From: an uncultured Paludibacter sp.
GTDB lineage: Bacteria; Bacteroidota; Bacteroidia; Bacteroidales; Paludibacteraceae
Length of the DNA stretch: 64,000 nt
Direction of reading: 5' to 3'
NCBI GenBank assembly: GCA_937927845.1
Contig: CALFXE010000090.1
Span: forward strand, 1 to 64,000
Below the pieces are notes generated by a model, which made no database searches, was not told the origin of the DNA, and saw only the letters and a program-made list of their open reading frames with translations. Positions 8,656-18,363 of this stretch are shown piece after piece; positions within the stretch are counted from its first letter, which is position 1; every line of letters begins with the position of its first letter. Made by a program: the position numbers and the translations under genes.

Positions 8656-9822
8656 TTATGTTTTTAAAATAATCCTTATTGTAGTACCATTATTTATCTC
8701 TGAGCTTTTTACGAAAATTTTTCCATTATGATATTCTTCTATGATCCTTTTTGCCAGAGATAAACCTAATCCCCAGCCTCTACTTTTTGTAGTAAAACCA
8801 GGACTAAAAATAGTTCTATAATTTTTTCTCTCAATACCCTTACCCTTATCTCTCACATCAATAATACAATCTTTCTCAGATTTAGAAATATTAATGTAGA
8901 TTTTTCCACTGCCATCCATCGCATCAATGGAGTTTTTACATAAATTCTCTATAACCCATTCGAATAGAGGTACATTTAATTTTATAAAAATATGATTTTT
9001 GTCAGGGAAATGGCACTGTATCTTTACTTTTTCTGATGTTCTGTTTGAAATGTATTGAACTGCATTTAATATAGTCTCGTTTAAACTTACTAATTGAAGA
9101 TCAGGAGCTGAACCTATTTTTGAAAAACGCTCTGCAATTATTCTCAAACGACTGACATCCTTCGACATCTCTCCTATCATCTTATCATCTTCATATTTCA
9201 TTTTCATCAAATCCACCCATGCTAATAAAGATGATATAGGTGTACCAAGTTGATGAGCTGTTTCTTTAGATAACCCTACCCAAACTCTGTTTTGTTCAGC
9301 CTTCTTAGTACTTGAAAATGCAAAAAATGCAATTATAAAGAAGAAAAATATAATTCCCAGCTGTACGTATGGGAAATAATATAATTGCTTCAATAGTCTT
9401 GAATCATCATAATAAATGTATTGCGTTGAATCACTTAACTTTACTTCAATTGGTGAATTTTTGAACTTTAATCTATTTATTTCATTTCTATAAAACGAAT
9501 CAATATCTTTTAATGGCTCTTTAACATTCTTTGATGACAATAAATTATCATGGTCATCTACTAAAAGTACAGGTATAGTTTTATTACCTTCAATTATGGA
9601 TATAATAAAATCTAAATTAGTTGTCTCGTCCGACAAAATTAATTGACGTGTTGCTTCAGCCCAGATTTCGATCTTTCTTTTCTCTTCTTGGGCTAATTCA
9701 TTACCTAATTTATTGCTAAAATAAGTTGATGCTACTACTATACCTACACCAATCAGTATAAATATCAACTTAAGGTGTTGTGATATTTCCTGCATTTTAA
9801 TGGAAGAAAATATTTTATGCAT
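8656..9822 (-). CDS. Membrane sensor histidine kinase, orphan
   Basis: Signal-transducing kinase of the inner membrane. TM1 (~17-36) and TM2 (~150-170) bracket a ~110-aa periplasmic sensor region without a recognised domain. There is no obvious HAMP; TM2 leads directly into the H-box, with phospho-acceptor His190 in ETAHQLGTP. The HATPase domain has the N-box (ENLCKNSIDAM), G1 (DKGKGI), F-box (FSPGFTTK) and G2 (GWGLGLSLAKRI). No response regulator gene is adjacent, so the partner is unknown. A minus-strand -7 box (9843-9850) lies 20 bp before the start. Confidence 0.9.
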   Translation of the reverse strand: MHKIFSSIKMQEISQHLKLIFILIGVGIVVASTYFSNKLGNELAQEEKRKIEIWAEATRQLILSDETTNLDFIISIIEGNKTIPVLLVDDHDNLLSSKNVKEPLKDIDSFYRNEINRLKFKNSPIEVKLSDSTQYIYYDDSRLLKQLYYFPYVQLGIIFFFFIIAFFAFSSTKKAEQNRVWVGLSKETAHQLGTPISSLLAWVDLMKMKYEDDKMIGEMSKDVSRLRIIAERFSKIGSAPDLQLVSLNETILNAVQYISNRTSEKVKIQCHFPDKNHIFIKLNVPLFEWVIENLCKNSIDAMDGSGKIYINISKSEKDCIIDVRDKGKGIERKNYRTIFSPGFTTKSRGWGLGLSLAKRIIEEYHNGKIFVKSSEINNGTTIRIILKT

Positions 9823-9842
9823 TTGAAGTCATTTTTCGGGCT

Positions 9843-9850
9843 CAAAGATA
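9843..9850 (-). promoter_or_regulatory. -7 box of the histidine kinase gene
   Basis: TATCTTTG on the minus strand, 20 bp before the ATG. No -33 match at the right spacing. Confidence 0.5.
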
Positions 9851-9889
9851 ACAAATTTCTGAATTATATTAAACATTGATGTTTTTATT

Positions 9890-9897
9890 TATCTTTG
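9890..9897 (+). promoter_or_regulatory. -7 box of the era promoter
   Basis: TATCTTTG, a consensus -7 box, 80 bp before the era ATG and divergent from the kinase promoter 40 bp away. Confidence 0.5.
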
Positions 9898-9977
9898 TGT
9901 GACAATTTAGTTAGGTTTCTATATTAAAAACAAAACCGACTAATTATCATAATTCACTGTTTCAAATATTAATAATT

Positions 9978-10859
9978 ATGCACAAATCGGGTTTTGTAAA
10001 TATAGTAGGTAATCCAAATGTTGGGAAGTCAACCCTGATGAATGCTTTGGTCGGAGAACGTATTTCGATTATTACATCTAAAGCTCAAACTACCAGGCAT
10101 AGGATTTTAGGAATAGTCAATGGAGATGATTTTCAGATAGTATATTCTGATACGCCCGGTGTCCTAAAACCGAATTATCGGCTGCAAGAATCTATGCGAA
10201 AGTTTTCCAATTCGGCTTTGATAGATGCTGACGTATTGTTATATGTTACCGATGTATATGATTCGAGTGAAAAAAATGCTGATTTTGTTGAAAAAGTTAC
10301 AGAAACTCCTGCTCATTTATTACTGATAATAAACAAAATAGATCTGATTGATCAAACAAAACTCGAATCTCTTGTAGAAAAATGGAAACAATTGTTGCCA
10401 AAAGCTGAAATTATTCCTGTATCAGCCACCGAAAGATTTAATGTGGCTATGTTATTTGATAGAATTAAAAATTTGCTCCCCGAATCACCTCCATTTTTTG
10501 AGAAAGATCAATTAACCGATAAGCCGGCACGTTTCTTTGTAAATGAAATAATACGCGAAAAAATTTTAATGAATTACGACAAAGAAATTCCATATGCCGT
10601 TGAGGTTGTTGTTGAGCAATTTAAAGAAGAAGATAAAATTATTCGCATTAATGCAGTTATCAATGTTGAGCGCGAGTCTCAAAAAGGGATTGTTATCGGT
10701 CATGGTGGCAAATCTCTGAAGAAAGTGGGCATGGAAGCTCGTAAAGATTTAGAGGCTTTCTTTGAAAAGAAAATTTTCCTCGAACTGTTCGTTAAAGTGG
10801 AAAAAGATTGGAGGAATAAGGATATGAAACTCCGAGGTTTTGGTTATACTTTGGATTGA
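9978..10859 (+). CDS. era: GTPase Era
   Basis: Essential GTPase that binds the 3' end of 16S rRNA and assists 30S assembly. G1 GNPNVGKST (11-19), G3 DTPG (58-61) and G4 NKID (119-122) are present, followed by the C-terminal KH RNA-binding domain with GHGGKSLKKVG (~240-250). The 293-aa length is standard. In many Bacteroidota era follows fabH in the same operon; here it is reversed and separated from fabH by the histidine kinase gene. Confidence 0.97.
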   Translation: MHKSGFVNIVGNPNVGKSTLMNALVGERISIITSKAQTTRHRILGIVNGDDFQIVYSDTPGVLKPNYRLQESMRKFSNSALIDADVLLYVTDVYDSSEKNADFVEKVTETPAHLLLIINKIDLIDQTKLESLVEKWKQLLPKAEIIPVSATERFNVAMLFDRIKNLLPESPPFFEKDQLTDKPARFFVNEIIREKILMNYDKEIPYAVEVVVEQFKEEDKIIRINAVINVERESQKGIVIGHGGKSLKKVGMEARKDLEAFFEKKIFLELFVKVEKDWRNKDMKLRGFGYTLD

Positions 10860-10868
10860 TCGTACCAT

Positions 10869-11339
10869 CTAAACATCTTTAATATTTAAAATATCACTGA
10901 CTATATCAGAATCAAATCCTTTAGAGGCAAGAAATCTGAATAGTTTGCCTTTTCTTTCATAATCGTTTTTGTAGGTTATCTTTTTAGATTTATCGTCTAT
11001 TAATTTCTTAATCATTAATCTATATTCATCATCTTCTATTTCTACTAAAGCCGTCTCAATCACCTGTTTATCAATCTTCTTAGCATACAGCATCATTCTG
11101 ATTTTACCTTTTCCCCACTTATTATATCTGAATTTATCTTTTACATAGGCTTTTGCAAAGCGATTTTCATCAATATACTTTTCCTGAATAAGATATTTGA
11201 TAATTTTATCTTGCTCGCTTGGTTTTACTCCCCATAGCTCTAACTTTTCTCTTAACTCTGAAACACAATGCTCTGATTGCGAACAATATGCAGCCGCTTT
11301 AAAGAGTGCTTCTTCATATGTAAATATGGATTGCTTCAT
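10869..11339 (-). CDS. recX: Regulatory protein RecX
   Basis: Modulates RecA by capping or disassembling filaments. The 156-aa protein consists of the three-helix repeats of the family, with motifs such as IKYLIQEKYIDENRFA and the KWGKGKIRMML segment that is highly typical. It is convergent with era (9 bp apart) and lies 17 bp downstream of the sugar-phosphate transferase gene, with which it may be co-transcribed. Confidence 0.9.
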   Translation of the reverse strand: MKQSIFTYEEALFKAAAYCSQSEHCVSELREKLELWGVKPSEQDKIIKYLIQEKYIDENRFAKAYVKDKFRYNKWGKGKIRMMLYAKKIDKQVIETALVEIEDDEYRLMIKKLIDDKSKKITYKNDYERKGKLFRFLASKGFDSDIVSDILNIKDV

Positions 11340-11356
11340 TTTTCGAAAACATATAC

Positions 11357-12766
11357 CTACATTCCCTTACCTTTAAATAAAATCTCAACAGTTAAAAGAA
11401 GAATTTTCAAATCGTTAAATAACGACATGTTTTCTATGTATATAATATCATAATTGAGTCTTTCTATCATCTTATCTATAGTATCGGCATATCCTATTTT
11501 TATTGGTCCCCAAGATGTTAATCCCGGTCGTATTTTATATAACAAACAATAATACGGAGCTTCCTTAACAATCTGATCTATGAAAAATTTTCTTTCAGGT
11601 CGAGGTCCCACTAAACTCATGTCGCCAATTAAAACATTCCAAAACTGGGGTAATTCGTCAAATCTGTATTTTCTGAGTATTCTGCCAAATGGAGTTATTC
11701 TTTCGTCGAATGCACTGCTAAGCTTTGGTCGTCCATTTTCTGAGTTGATGTACATAGTCCTGAATTTAATCATATTGAAAGGTTTGCCTGACCTGCCAAT
11801 ACGTTCTTGTCTGAAAAACACAGGACCTTTGGAATCGTATTTAATCTTGATGGCAAAATAAATAAACAACGGGCTTAATAATATCAATGAAACTAAAGAC
11901 ACAACTACATCTAAAACTCTCTTTACGCTAATTTGCCAATCGGGCATATTTAACTGTGTGATACTTACTAATGGATTGATACCTATAGAACTGATGCGTG
12001 CGCTTCCTGTCAGTATTTCGTACAAACGTGGTGTAAATCGTATTTCAACATCGTAAGTGTAAAGCTGATTGATGATTTTAAATAAATCCTGTTCTCTTGC
12101 ATCATCATCTAAAGCAACAATTATTTCTTTAATATTATGATTTTTTATTATAGTATCAATATCATATAAAACACCTAAATTATCACTGTCATCAGATGTT
12201 GAGGCTCTTTTTAATATGGACACGAACCCCACAAAATTAAACTGTTTACCATGCTTTTCAATGTCTTTTGCTATCTTCTTCGCATTTGAACCATCACCAA
12301 TAATTATTGTGTTACTTGTCCATTTTTTAGTCTCGAAATTTAGCTGAACCTTATTGAATATTATAACACGTAAAAGGTACGAAACAACAAATAACAATGC
12401 AAATAGCGTAAGTAACGAATAATAGAAATATTGTGAAGAAATTGCTACATCGTTTATCCTTAATCCGAAAAACAAAGTTGTTGCTATAAGAAATGATGTA
12501 ATCAGGGTGCTTAAAAAAATATCAATTTTATTCTTTTTCAATACATTTAGATAGAATCCTGCTAATGCATTTATCATCAGACAATATGCAGGAAAAACAA
12601 TCATACTGTACAGATAATATTTAGTCGGTAACAAAACGCCTAAAAAGTATATCAATTCTATATCATTGATGAATTTTCTGAAAAGAATAAACACAAACCA
12701 TACTATCAGGCTTGCGATTATGTCGGAGTAAATATATTGAAATAATAATTTTCGATTGAAGTTCAT
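11357..12766 (-). CDS. Polyprenyl-phosphate hexose-1-phosphate transferase (WcaJ/WbaP-like)
   Basis: Initiating enzyme of exopolysaccharide or O-antigen synthesis: moves a sugar 1-phosphate from a nucleotide sugar to undecaprenyl phosphate at the inner membrane. The N-terminal half has four membrane helices and a Rossmann-like CoA-binding domain (NTIIIGDGSNAKKIAKD). A fifth hydrophobic segment precedes the C-terminal catalytic domain, with FRQERIGRSGKPF, KFRTM, LRKYRFDELPQF and LVGPRPE. The start at 12766 (MNFNRKLL) is chosen because a -7 box at 12792-12799 would place transcription initiation near or inside the upstream ATG at 12790. No other capsule genes are adjacent, but a flippase lies at 61.9 kb. 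The sugar substrate is unknown. Confidence 0.9.
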   Translation of the reverse strand: MNFNRKLLFQYIYSDIIASLIVWFVFILFRKFINDIELIYFLGVLLPTKYYLYSMIVFPAYCLMINALAGFYLNVLKKNKIDIFLSTLITSFLIATTLFFGLRINDVAISSQYFYYSLLTLFALLFVVSYLLRVIIFNKVQLNFETKKWTSNTIIIGDGSNAKKIAKDIEKHGKQFNFVGFVSILKRASTSDDSDNLGVLYDIDTIIKNHNIKEIIVALDDDAREQDLFKIINQLYTYDVEIRFTPRLYEILTGSARISSIGINPLVSITQLNMPDWQISVKRVLDVVVSLVSLILLSPLFIYFAIKIKYDSKGPVFFRQERIGRSGKPFNMIKFRTMYINSENGRPKLSSAFDERITPFGRILRKYRFDELPQFWNVLIGDMSLVGPRPERKFFIDQIVKEAPYYCLLYKIRPGLTSWGPIKIGYADTIDKMIERLNYDIIYIENMSLFNDLKILLLTVEILFKGKGM

Positions 12767-12791
12767 TGTATTATATTTCTTCAAAAACAAA

Positions 12792-12799
12792 CAAAGATA
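12792..12799 (-). promoter_or_regulatory. -7 box of the sugar-phosphate transferase gene
   Basis: TATCTTTG on the minus strand, 25 bp upstream of the chosen start. It disfavours the ATG at 12790. The nearest upstream TTG is at 16-bp spacing, shorter than ideal. Confidence 0.5.
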
Positions 12800-12885
12800 A
12801 AAAAATAATACTAAACAATTTATATAAAGCAGTTTTTTTAGAGTAATTCTATCTAATTAAAATATGAAAACATAAAAAAAAGCAC

Positions 12886-12893
12886 TACCTTTA
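12886..12893 (+). promoter_or_regulatory. -7-like box of recJ
   Basis: TACCTTTA, one base off TAnnTTTG, 22 bp before the recJ ATG. Confidence 0.45.
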
Positions 12894-12915
12894 CGACTTT
12901 AAAAAATAACATCAA

Positions 12916-14631
12916 ATGACTTATAAATGGATATTTAAAAACCTGACAAAAGAACAAATCAACATACAAGAATCTCTATCAAAAGAATTGAATATCAGTC
13001 CGATATTAGCAGGATTATTAGTTCAAAGAGGTATTAATACTTTTGAAGATGCACGTAGATTCTTCCGTCCTGACTTTGCTTTTCTTCACGATCCGTTTCT
13101 TATGGCTGATATGGAAAAGGCGACTGATCGTCTGACTGAAGCTATTCAAAATAATGAGAAGATTCTTATCTATGGCGATTATGACGTTGATGGTACCACT
13201 TCAGTTTCATTAGTTTATAAATTTATTCAGAAAATTTACAATAATGTGGATTTTTATATCCCCGATCGTTATCTCGAAGGATATGGGATTTCTATTCAAG
13301 GGATTAATTATGCTATAGAAAATAATTTTAGATTGATTGTTGCCTTAGACTGTGGTATAAAGGCTGTTGAGAAAATAAAATACGCAAGTGAAAATAATGT
13401 AGATTTTATTATCTGTGACCATCATACCCCTGATAATATTCTGCCTGCTGCCGTTGCCGTACTTGATCCTAAACGACCTGATTGCAACTATCCGTACAAA
13501 CATCTTTCGGGTTGTGGCGTGGGATTTAAATTACTTCAAGCATTTTCGCAAAAAAACAATATTCCCTTCTCTGAATTAACTTCCATGCTCGATTTAGTTG
13601 CTTTAAGTATAGCTTCTGATATCGTTCCTATCACCGGAGAAAATAGAATTTTGGCTTATTATGGTCTTGAACAGCTTAATTCAAATCCAAGTGTTGGCGT
13701 GAAAAGTATATTGAGTGTCTGTGGATTAACCGATAAAACTATAACTATTGCTGATATTGTTTTTAAAGTCGGACCAAGAATTAATGCTTCCGGAAGGATG
13801 AAACAGGCAACAGAAGTTGTGGAACTATTGGTTTCAAATGATGCTAATTTTGCAAAGCAGAAAAGTGACACAATTAACGAATACAACAACGAACGCAAGG
13901 ATTTAGACAAGAAAATAACTGACGAAGCAATTACTCTTATCGCATCTGATGAGGCTTTTAGTGTAAGAAAATCAGTAGTAATTTACAAACCGGATTGGCA
14001 TAAAGGAGTTATTGGTATAGTAGCTTCCCGTTTGTCTGAAGAATTTTATAAGCCTTCTATAGTGCTGACATATTCTAACGGTATGGCTTCAGGTTCAGCT
14101 CGTTCTGTTCCAGGATTTGATATATACAGTGCAATTGAATCTTGTCGCGATTTGTTAGAGAATTTTGGCGGACATCGTTATGCAGCAGGTCTTACAATGA
14201 AAGAAGAAAATGTACCGGAATTTTCTCAACGTTTCGAGCAGTTTGTTTTTTCTAATATTACCGATGAGCAGACTTCACCCCAAGTGAATATTGACGCACT
14301 TATAAGCTTCAAAGATATTACACCTAAGTTTTTCAGCGTTCTCAAACAATTTGGTCCTTTTGGTCCGGGCAATATGAAACCTATTTTTGCTACAAAACAA
14401 GTAATGGATTATGGTTCAAGTCGTTTAGTTGGTAAAGATCAGGAACATCTGAAATTGGAATTAGTAGATCCAAGCTCGGAAAATGTAATGAATGGAATTG
14501 CCTTTGGGATGTATGAATACAATGATCATTTGAAGTCGCTTAAACCATTGGACATTTGCTACACATTAGAAGAAAACACGTTCAATAATGTAACAAATAT
14601 ACAACTTATGATTAAGGATATTCAGGTTTAG
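12916..14631 (+). CDS. recJ: Single-stranded-DNA-specific exonuclease RecJ
   Basis: 5'-3' ssDNA exonuclease of recombination and mismatch repair. DHH phosphoesterase motifs are clear: GDYDVDGTTS (87-96), DCG (145-147) and DHH (168-170). The DHHA1 domain has the GxGGH-type motif (NFGGHRYAAG), followed by the C-terminal OB-like domain. The 571-aa length matches. It is convergent with the acyl-CoA ligase gene, 16 bp apart. Confidence 0.96.
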   Translation: MTYKWIFKNLTKEQINIQESLSKELNISPILAGLLVQRGINTFEDARRFFRPDFAFLHDPFLMADMEKATDRLTEAIQNNEKILIYGDYDVDGTTSVSLVYKFIQKIYNNVDFYIPDRYLEGYGISIQGINYAIENNFRLIVALDCGIKAVEKIKYASENNVDFIICDHHTPDNILPAAVAVLDPKRPDCNYPYKHLSGCGVGFKLLQAFSQKNNIPFSELTSMLDLVALSIASDIVPITGENRILAYYGLEQLNSNPSVGVKSILSVCGLTDKTITIADIVFKVGPRINASGRMKQATEVVELLVSNDANFAKQKSDTINEYNNERKDLDKKITDEAITLIASDEAFSVRKSVVIYKPDWHKGVIGIVASRLSEEFYKPSIVLTYSNGMASGSARSVPGFDIYSAIESCRDLLENFGGHRYAAGLTMKEENVPEFSQRFEQFVFSNITDEQTSPQVNIDALISFKDITPKFFSVLKQFGPFGPGNMKPIFATKQVMDYGSSRLVGKDQEHLKLELVDPSSENVMNGIAFGMYEYNDHLKSLKPLDICYTLEENTFNNVTNIQLMIKDIQV

Positions 14632-14647
14632 TTGAGAATATCTATTT

Positions 14648-16300
14648 TTATTTATCCTTATCTCTAATCTCTACACGCCTTATTTTGCCGCTGATGGTTT
14701 TTGGTAGCTCATCAACAAATTCAATTATTCGAGGATACTTATATGGGGCTGTTACAGCTTTAACATGTTCCTGTATTTCTTTTATCAATGCTTCTCCGGC
14801 TCGACTTTTATAATCTTTCGCAAGGACAATTGTTGCTTTAACTATCTGGCCTCTGATATCGTCTGGCACACCGGTTATAGCACATTCGACTACGGCAGGA
14901 TGTGTCATAAGGGCACTTTCAACTTCAAACGGACCGATACGATACCCTGAGCTTTTAATCACATCATCGGTGCGACCAACGAACCAGAAAAATCCATCTT
15001 CATCGCGCCAAGCAACATCTCCTGTGTGATAAATACCATCGTTCCAAGCTTCTTTTGTCAGAGCTTCGTTACGATAATACCCTTTGAAAAGTCCGACCGG
15101 ACACCAGCGATCGGTTCGAATTATAATTTCTCCTTGCTCACCGGCTTCGGCTGTACGTCCATCAGCAGTTATCAAATCAATATCGTAATGAGGATTTGGC
15201 AATCCCATAGAACCGGGTTTTGGATTTGTCCATGGCGAAGTAAATATTGTCAGTGTTGTTTCACTTTGTCCGTATCCTTCACATAATTTCACTCCTGTGA
15301 GTTTTAGAAACTGCTCATATACAGCAGGATTTAAAGCTTCGCCGGCAATAGTACAATATTCAAGTGATGATAAATCGAACTTCGACAAATCCTCTTTAAT
15401 TAAAAACCTGAAAATAGTGGGTGGCGCACATAAAGACGTTATACGACACTTTTCTATCATCGCCAGTATATCAGTCGGAGTAAATTTATCGTGATCGTAG
15501 ACAAAAACACAAGCTCCAACAATCCATTGTCCGTATAATTTTCCCCACACAGCCTTCAGCCAACCTGTATCGGCAATGGTTAAATGTAAACTGTCTTCAT
15601 GCAAGTTATGCCAATACTTAGCCGTAACAATATGAGCCAAAGGATAAAGATGATCGAGCATGACCATTTTGGGATTACCTGTAGTGCCAGATGTGAAACT
15701 TATGATAAGCGGATCTGAATTGTCATTAACATTCTCAATCTTCTCGAATGGCGGTGCTTTTTCATACTCTTTATGGAAGTCGTGCCAACCATCCGGAACT
15801 AAAGGTCCGACAGAAATCAATGTTTTTACTGAAGGAGATTCTGCCATTGAGTCGGTTATATGGGATAGTATTGGTTCTTCTCCCACTGCAATAATTGCCT
15901 TAATATCAGCAGCATTATTTCGATAAATCAAGTCCTTTTTAGTCAATAAATGTGTAGCAGGAATAATTACCGCTCCAATTTTATGAAGCGCAATAATAGT
16001 GAACCAAAACTCATAACGGCGTTTAAGTATTGCCATTACCAAATCGCCTTTACCAATACCAAGACTTTGCAGGTAAGATGCTGTTTGATCTGATTGTTTT
16101 TTTATCTCTGCAAAACTAAACTCGCGACATTCACCCTTGTCATTAGTCCATAACAGTGCACGTTTGTCCGGAGTTTTTTCAGCTTGAGCATCAACAACGT
16201 CATAACCAAAATTAAAATTATCGGGAATATTGAGCTTATAATTATGCTTAAAATCAGAGAAATCAGAGAAATCAGTTTGAGTAAGAAACTTTTCTAACAT
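14648..16300 (-). CDS. Acyl-CoA synthetase (AMP-forming), acetyl/medium-chain type
   Basis: Activates a carboxylic acid to its CoA thioester through an acyl-adenylate. The P-loop-like signature is SFTSGTTGNPKM, followed by GYGQSETT (A5), the YHTGDVAWRDEDG motif (A7), the hinge KSSGYRIGPFEVES (A8) and the catalytic lysine in PKTISGKIRR (A10). The 550-aa length fits medium-chain/acetyl-CoA ligases (COG0365). It starts 43 bp after the XRE-cupin regulator gene in the same direction, a recurrent pairing suggesting that the regulator controls it, perhaps sensing its substrate. The substrate is not identifiable. An N-terminal short tandem repeat encodes FSDFSDF. Confidence 0.9.
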   Translation of the reverse strand: MLEKFLTQTDFSDFSDFKHNYKLNIPDNFNFGYDVVDAQAEKTPDKRALLWTNDKGECREFSFAEIKKQSDQTASYLQSLGIGKGDLVMAILKRRYEFWFTIIALHKIGAVIIPATHLLTKKDLIYRNNAADIKAIIAVGEEPILSHITDSMAESPSVKTLISVGPLVPDGWHDFHKEYEKAPPFEKIENVNDNSDPLIISFTSGTTGNPKMVMLDHLYPLAHIVTAKYWHNLHEDSLHLTIADTGWLKAVWGKLYGQWIVGACVFVYDHDKFTPTDILAMIEKCRITSLCAPPTIFRFLIKEDLSKFDLSSLEYCTIAGEALNPAVYEQFLKLTGVKLCEGYGQSETTLTIFTSPWTNPKPGSMGLPNPHYDIDLITADGRTAEAGEQGEIIIRTDRWCPVGLFKGYYRNEALTKEAWNDGIYHTGDVAWRDEDGFFWFVGRTDDVIKSSGYRIGPFEVESALMTHPAVVECAITGVPDDIRGQIVKATIVLAKDYKSRAGEALIKEIQEHVKAVTAPYKYPRIIEFVDELPKTISGKIRRVEIRDKDK

Positions 16301-16343
16301 GTGTGTTTGAATTTGAAATAACTATATGGTTTTTTAGAAACAC

Positions 16344-16892
16344 TTATCCTATTACAGCGAGGAATCTCACCTTCCTTCCTCCTATAGCCTTCATTCCATG
16401 TGGCTTAGTAGCATCGAAGTATATTGAATCGCCTTCGTTTAAAACGATATCATTACCGGCAATATGGATTTGTAAGGTGCCTTCGAGTACTAAATTAAAC
16501 TCCTGTCCAGTATGCGAATTAAGCGAGATATGATTATTGTTCGGTTCAACAGTAACTTCAAAAGGCTCCATTTTAGTGTTTTTAAACCCGTGTGCCAAAG
16601 ACATATATTTATAAGCTTTGGTACGCTCAACACTTGCACCTGTACCCTTCCGAGTAACAAAGAAGGAAGTCATGCGCGGTTCTTCTCCCGAAAGTAGGGT
16701 CGTAGTATCAACTCCAAAAGCTTGAGCAAATTGATATAAAAAGCTGACAGGGATATCGCTCGTTCCAGATTCGAACAGTTCATATTCTGCTTCCGAAATC
16801 GAACATTTTGCTGCTATTTCAGTCTCCGACAAATCGAGAATTTCGCGTAAAGCACGTATTCTTGCTGCAATTTGTTTAATTTGTGTGTTCAT
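16344..16892 (-). CDS. XRE-family regulator with C-terminal cupin domain
   Basis: DNA-binding transcriptional regulator. An N-terminal XRE helix-turn-helix (IRALREILDLSETEIAAKCSI..., ~10-65) is followed by a cupin-2 domain with a typical barrel (GQEFNLVLEGTLQIHI, GDSIYFDATKPHG), giving 182 aa. Residue 15 of the longer reading frame (MNTQIKQIAARI) is chosen as start since the upstream 14 codons lie in repeat-like sequence (GTGTAAAT GTGCTAAT). It probably senses a small ligand and controls the acyl-CoA ligase gene directly downstream. Confidence 0.88.
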   Translation of the reverse strand: MNTQIKQIAARIRALREILDLSETEIAAKCSISEAEYELFESGTSDIPVSFLYQFAQAFGVDTTTLLSGEEPRMTSFFVTRKGTGASVERTKAYKYMSLAHGFKNTKMEPFEVTVEPNNNHISLNSHTGQEFNLVLEGTLQIHIAGNDIVLNEGDSIYFDATKPHGMKAIGGRKVRFLAVIG

Positions 16893-16942
16893 ATGTAGAT
16901 AATGTGTAAATGTGCTAATATGGTCTATAGTCACTACTTGAT

Positions 16943-17986
16943 TTATCTTTCTTCATCTCGTGTGTAGTTTTCTTGGGCAATGGCAATGGCTTTGTGCAGT
17001 TTCTCACTCAATAGTTTTTTGTCGGGCAATTGGGTATAATATTGTGCTACTTTTATATTGCCTTCGTCAAGCATTAAATATTCAATGTGTTCTGTGTTTC
17101 CTTCACTGCACAGAATTAAACCAATAGGGCTTTCTTCGCCCTCTTTGCGTTCGTTTTGGTTTAAATATCTCAAGTACAACAACATCTGTCCTTCGTGTTC
17201 GGGCTTAAATTTTCCGAGTTTTAGGTCAATAGCTACCAAGCGTTTTAAACCACGATGAAAAAACAAGAGGTCAATTCTATAATCTACAGCATCAACGGTA
17301 ATGCGTTTTTGGCGGTCTAAGAATGCAAAATCGTTACCCATTTCTTTTATAAAAGATTGCAGATTTACCAAAATAGCATCTTCCAAATCTTTTTCGGAAT
17401 AGGTGTCTGTCAATCCGAGTGTGTCCAAAAAATAACTGCTACGAAAAACAACATCGGGTGTTAAGATGTTGGTTTCCTTTATTTGTTGCAGTTCTTGTTT
17501 TATCAGTTCTTCGGGTTTTCGGCTAAGGGCGGTACGCTCGTAGAACATACCGTCAATTTTTTGGTCTAAAGTGCGAGTATCCCATCGTTCGAGGTGTGCC
17601 ATCTGCATATAGAATATGCGTTTTAGCTCATCTTCAATGCTCATAAGAGTACGCAGATGTGTCCATGTCAATTGTGTACGCACTGCGTATACAATTTGCT
17701 CCTCTGTAAAAGTGTACGCACTGCGTACACAATGTTGTAGTTTGTAAAAACTCCAACCTTTTCCGTAGCGTTTGGTTAGTTTCTCTGCAAGTTTTTTAAC
17801 GATTCCCTTACCATACTCCGCTCTTTGGTTGTACAGAATATCTTCCTTGATACGTTTTCCTATATTCCAATTCATAAGGCAAACTTCTGCATTTATAGTG
17901 GTTGCAATACGGTAGCGAGTGCCGTCAATAATTTGACATACATCATTGTAAAGTTGCGGTGTATTTTTTTCTGTTTCGTTATTCAT
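16943..17986 (-). CDS. DUF1016 family PD-(D/E)XK nuclease (YhcG-like)
   Basis: Predicted nuclease of unknown biological role. The N-terminal DUF1016 domain (INAEVCLMNWNIGKRI, YGKGIVKKLAEKL, WSFYKLQHC) leads to a C-terminal PD-(D/E)XK core with catalytic Asp in YRIDLLFFH and the DLK motif in VAIDLKLGKF. Start M24 of the longer frame (MNNETEKN, 17986) is chosen because a -7 box lies at 18007-18014 between it and the upstream ATG. Family members are scattered accessory genes, often near restriction-modification or mobile loci; here the neighbours are a metabolic regulator and an ABC exporter. It is complete at 347 aa. Confidence 0.88.
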   Translation of the reverse strand: MNNETEKNTPQLYNDVCQIIDGTRYRIATTINAEVCLMNWNIGKRIKEDILYNQRAEYGKGIVKKLAEKLTKRYGKGWSFYKLQHCVRSAYTFTEEQIVYAVRTQLTWTHLRTLMSIEDELKRIFYMQMAHLERWDTRTLDQKIDGMFYERTALSRKPEELIKQELQQIKETNILTPDVVFRSSYFLDTLGLTDTYSEKDLEDAILVNLQSFIKEMGNDFAFLDRQKRITVDAVDYRIDLLFFHRGLKRLVAIDLKLGKFKPEHEGQMLLYLRYLNQNERKEGEESPIGLILCSEGNTEHIEYLMLDEGNIKVAQYYTQLPDKKLLSEKLHKAIAIAQENYTRDEER

Positions 17987-18006
17987 TTTTATCAAATTAT
18001 TTTCCA

Positions 18007-18014
18007 CAAAAATA
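18007..18014 (-). promoter_or_regulatory. -7 box of the DUF1016 gene
   Basis: TATTTTTG on the minus strand, 20 bp upstream of the preferred ATG at 17986. Confidence 0.45.
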
Positions 18015-18355
18015 CAAAATATCGACTGTCCGATAAAATGTATATCTTTGCCCACGATGTTTAATTTTTTGTTTGCAAAACAAAATTAATATATCGGAGG
18101 GGATTTCTTAGGAGATTCCTTTTTTTACGATTTTTTCATTTACCTGATACTAAAAATTCTATTTATTTCAGTAGACAAATGTAATAAATTTTCTTACATC
18201 TGTTAATTTTTAAATGATTTTAGTTGAATTTTTTAGATCTTCAAGTGCAATTTGCATTTAACTTATAACATTTTTATACTTGTATGTAAACATAGTGTTG
18301 TAATAATATGAAACAAACAAGTATGCTATCTCAACAATATTATAAATTATTATTG

Positions 18356-18363
18356 TAAATTTG
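18356..18363 (+). promoter_or_regulatory. -7 box upstream of the ABC exporter operon
   Basis: TAAATTTG, 116 bp before the ATPase ATG; no -33 element at the right distance. A short TAGTG/CACTA inverted repeat (about 18383-18401) just downstream could be an operator, but this is weak. Confidence 0.35.
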
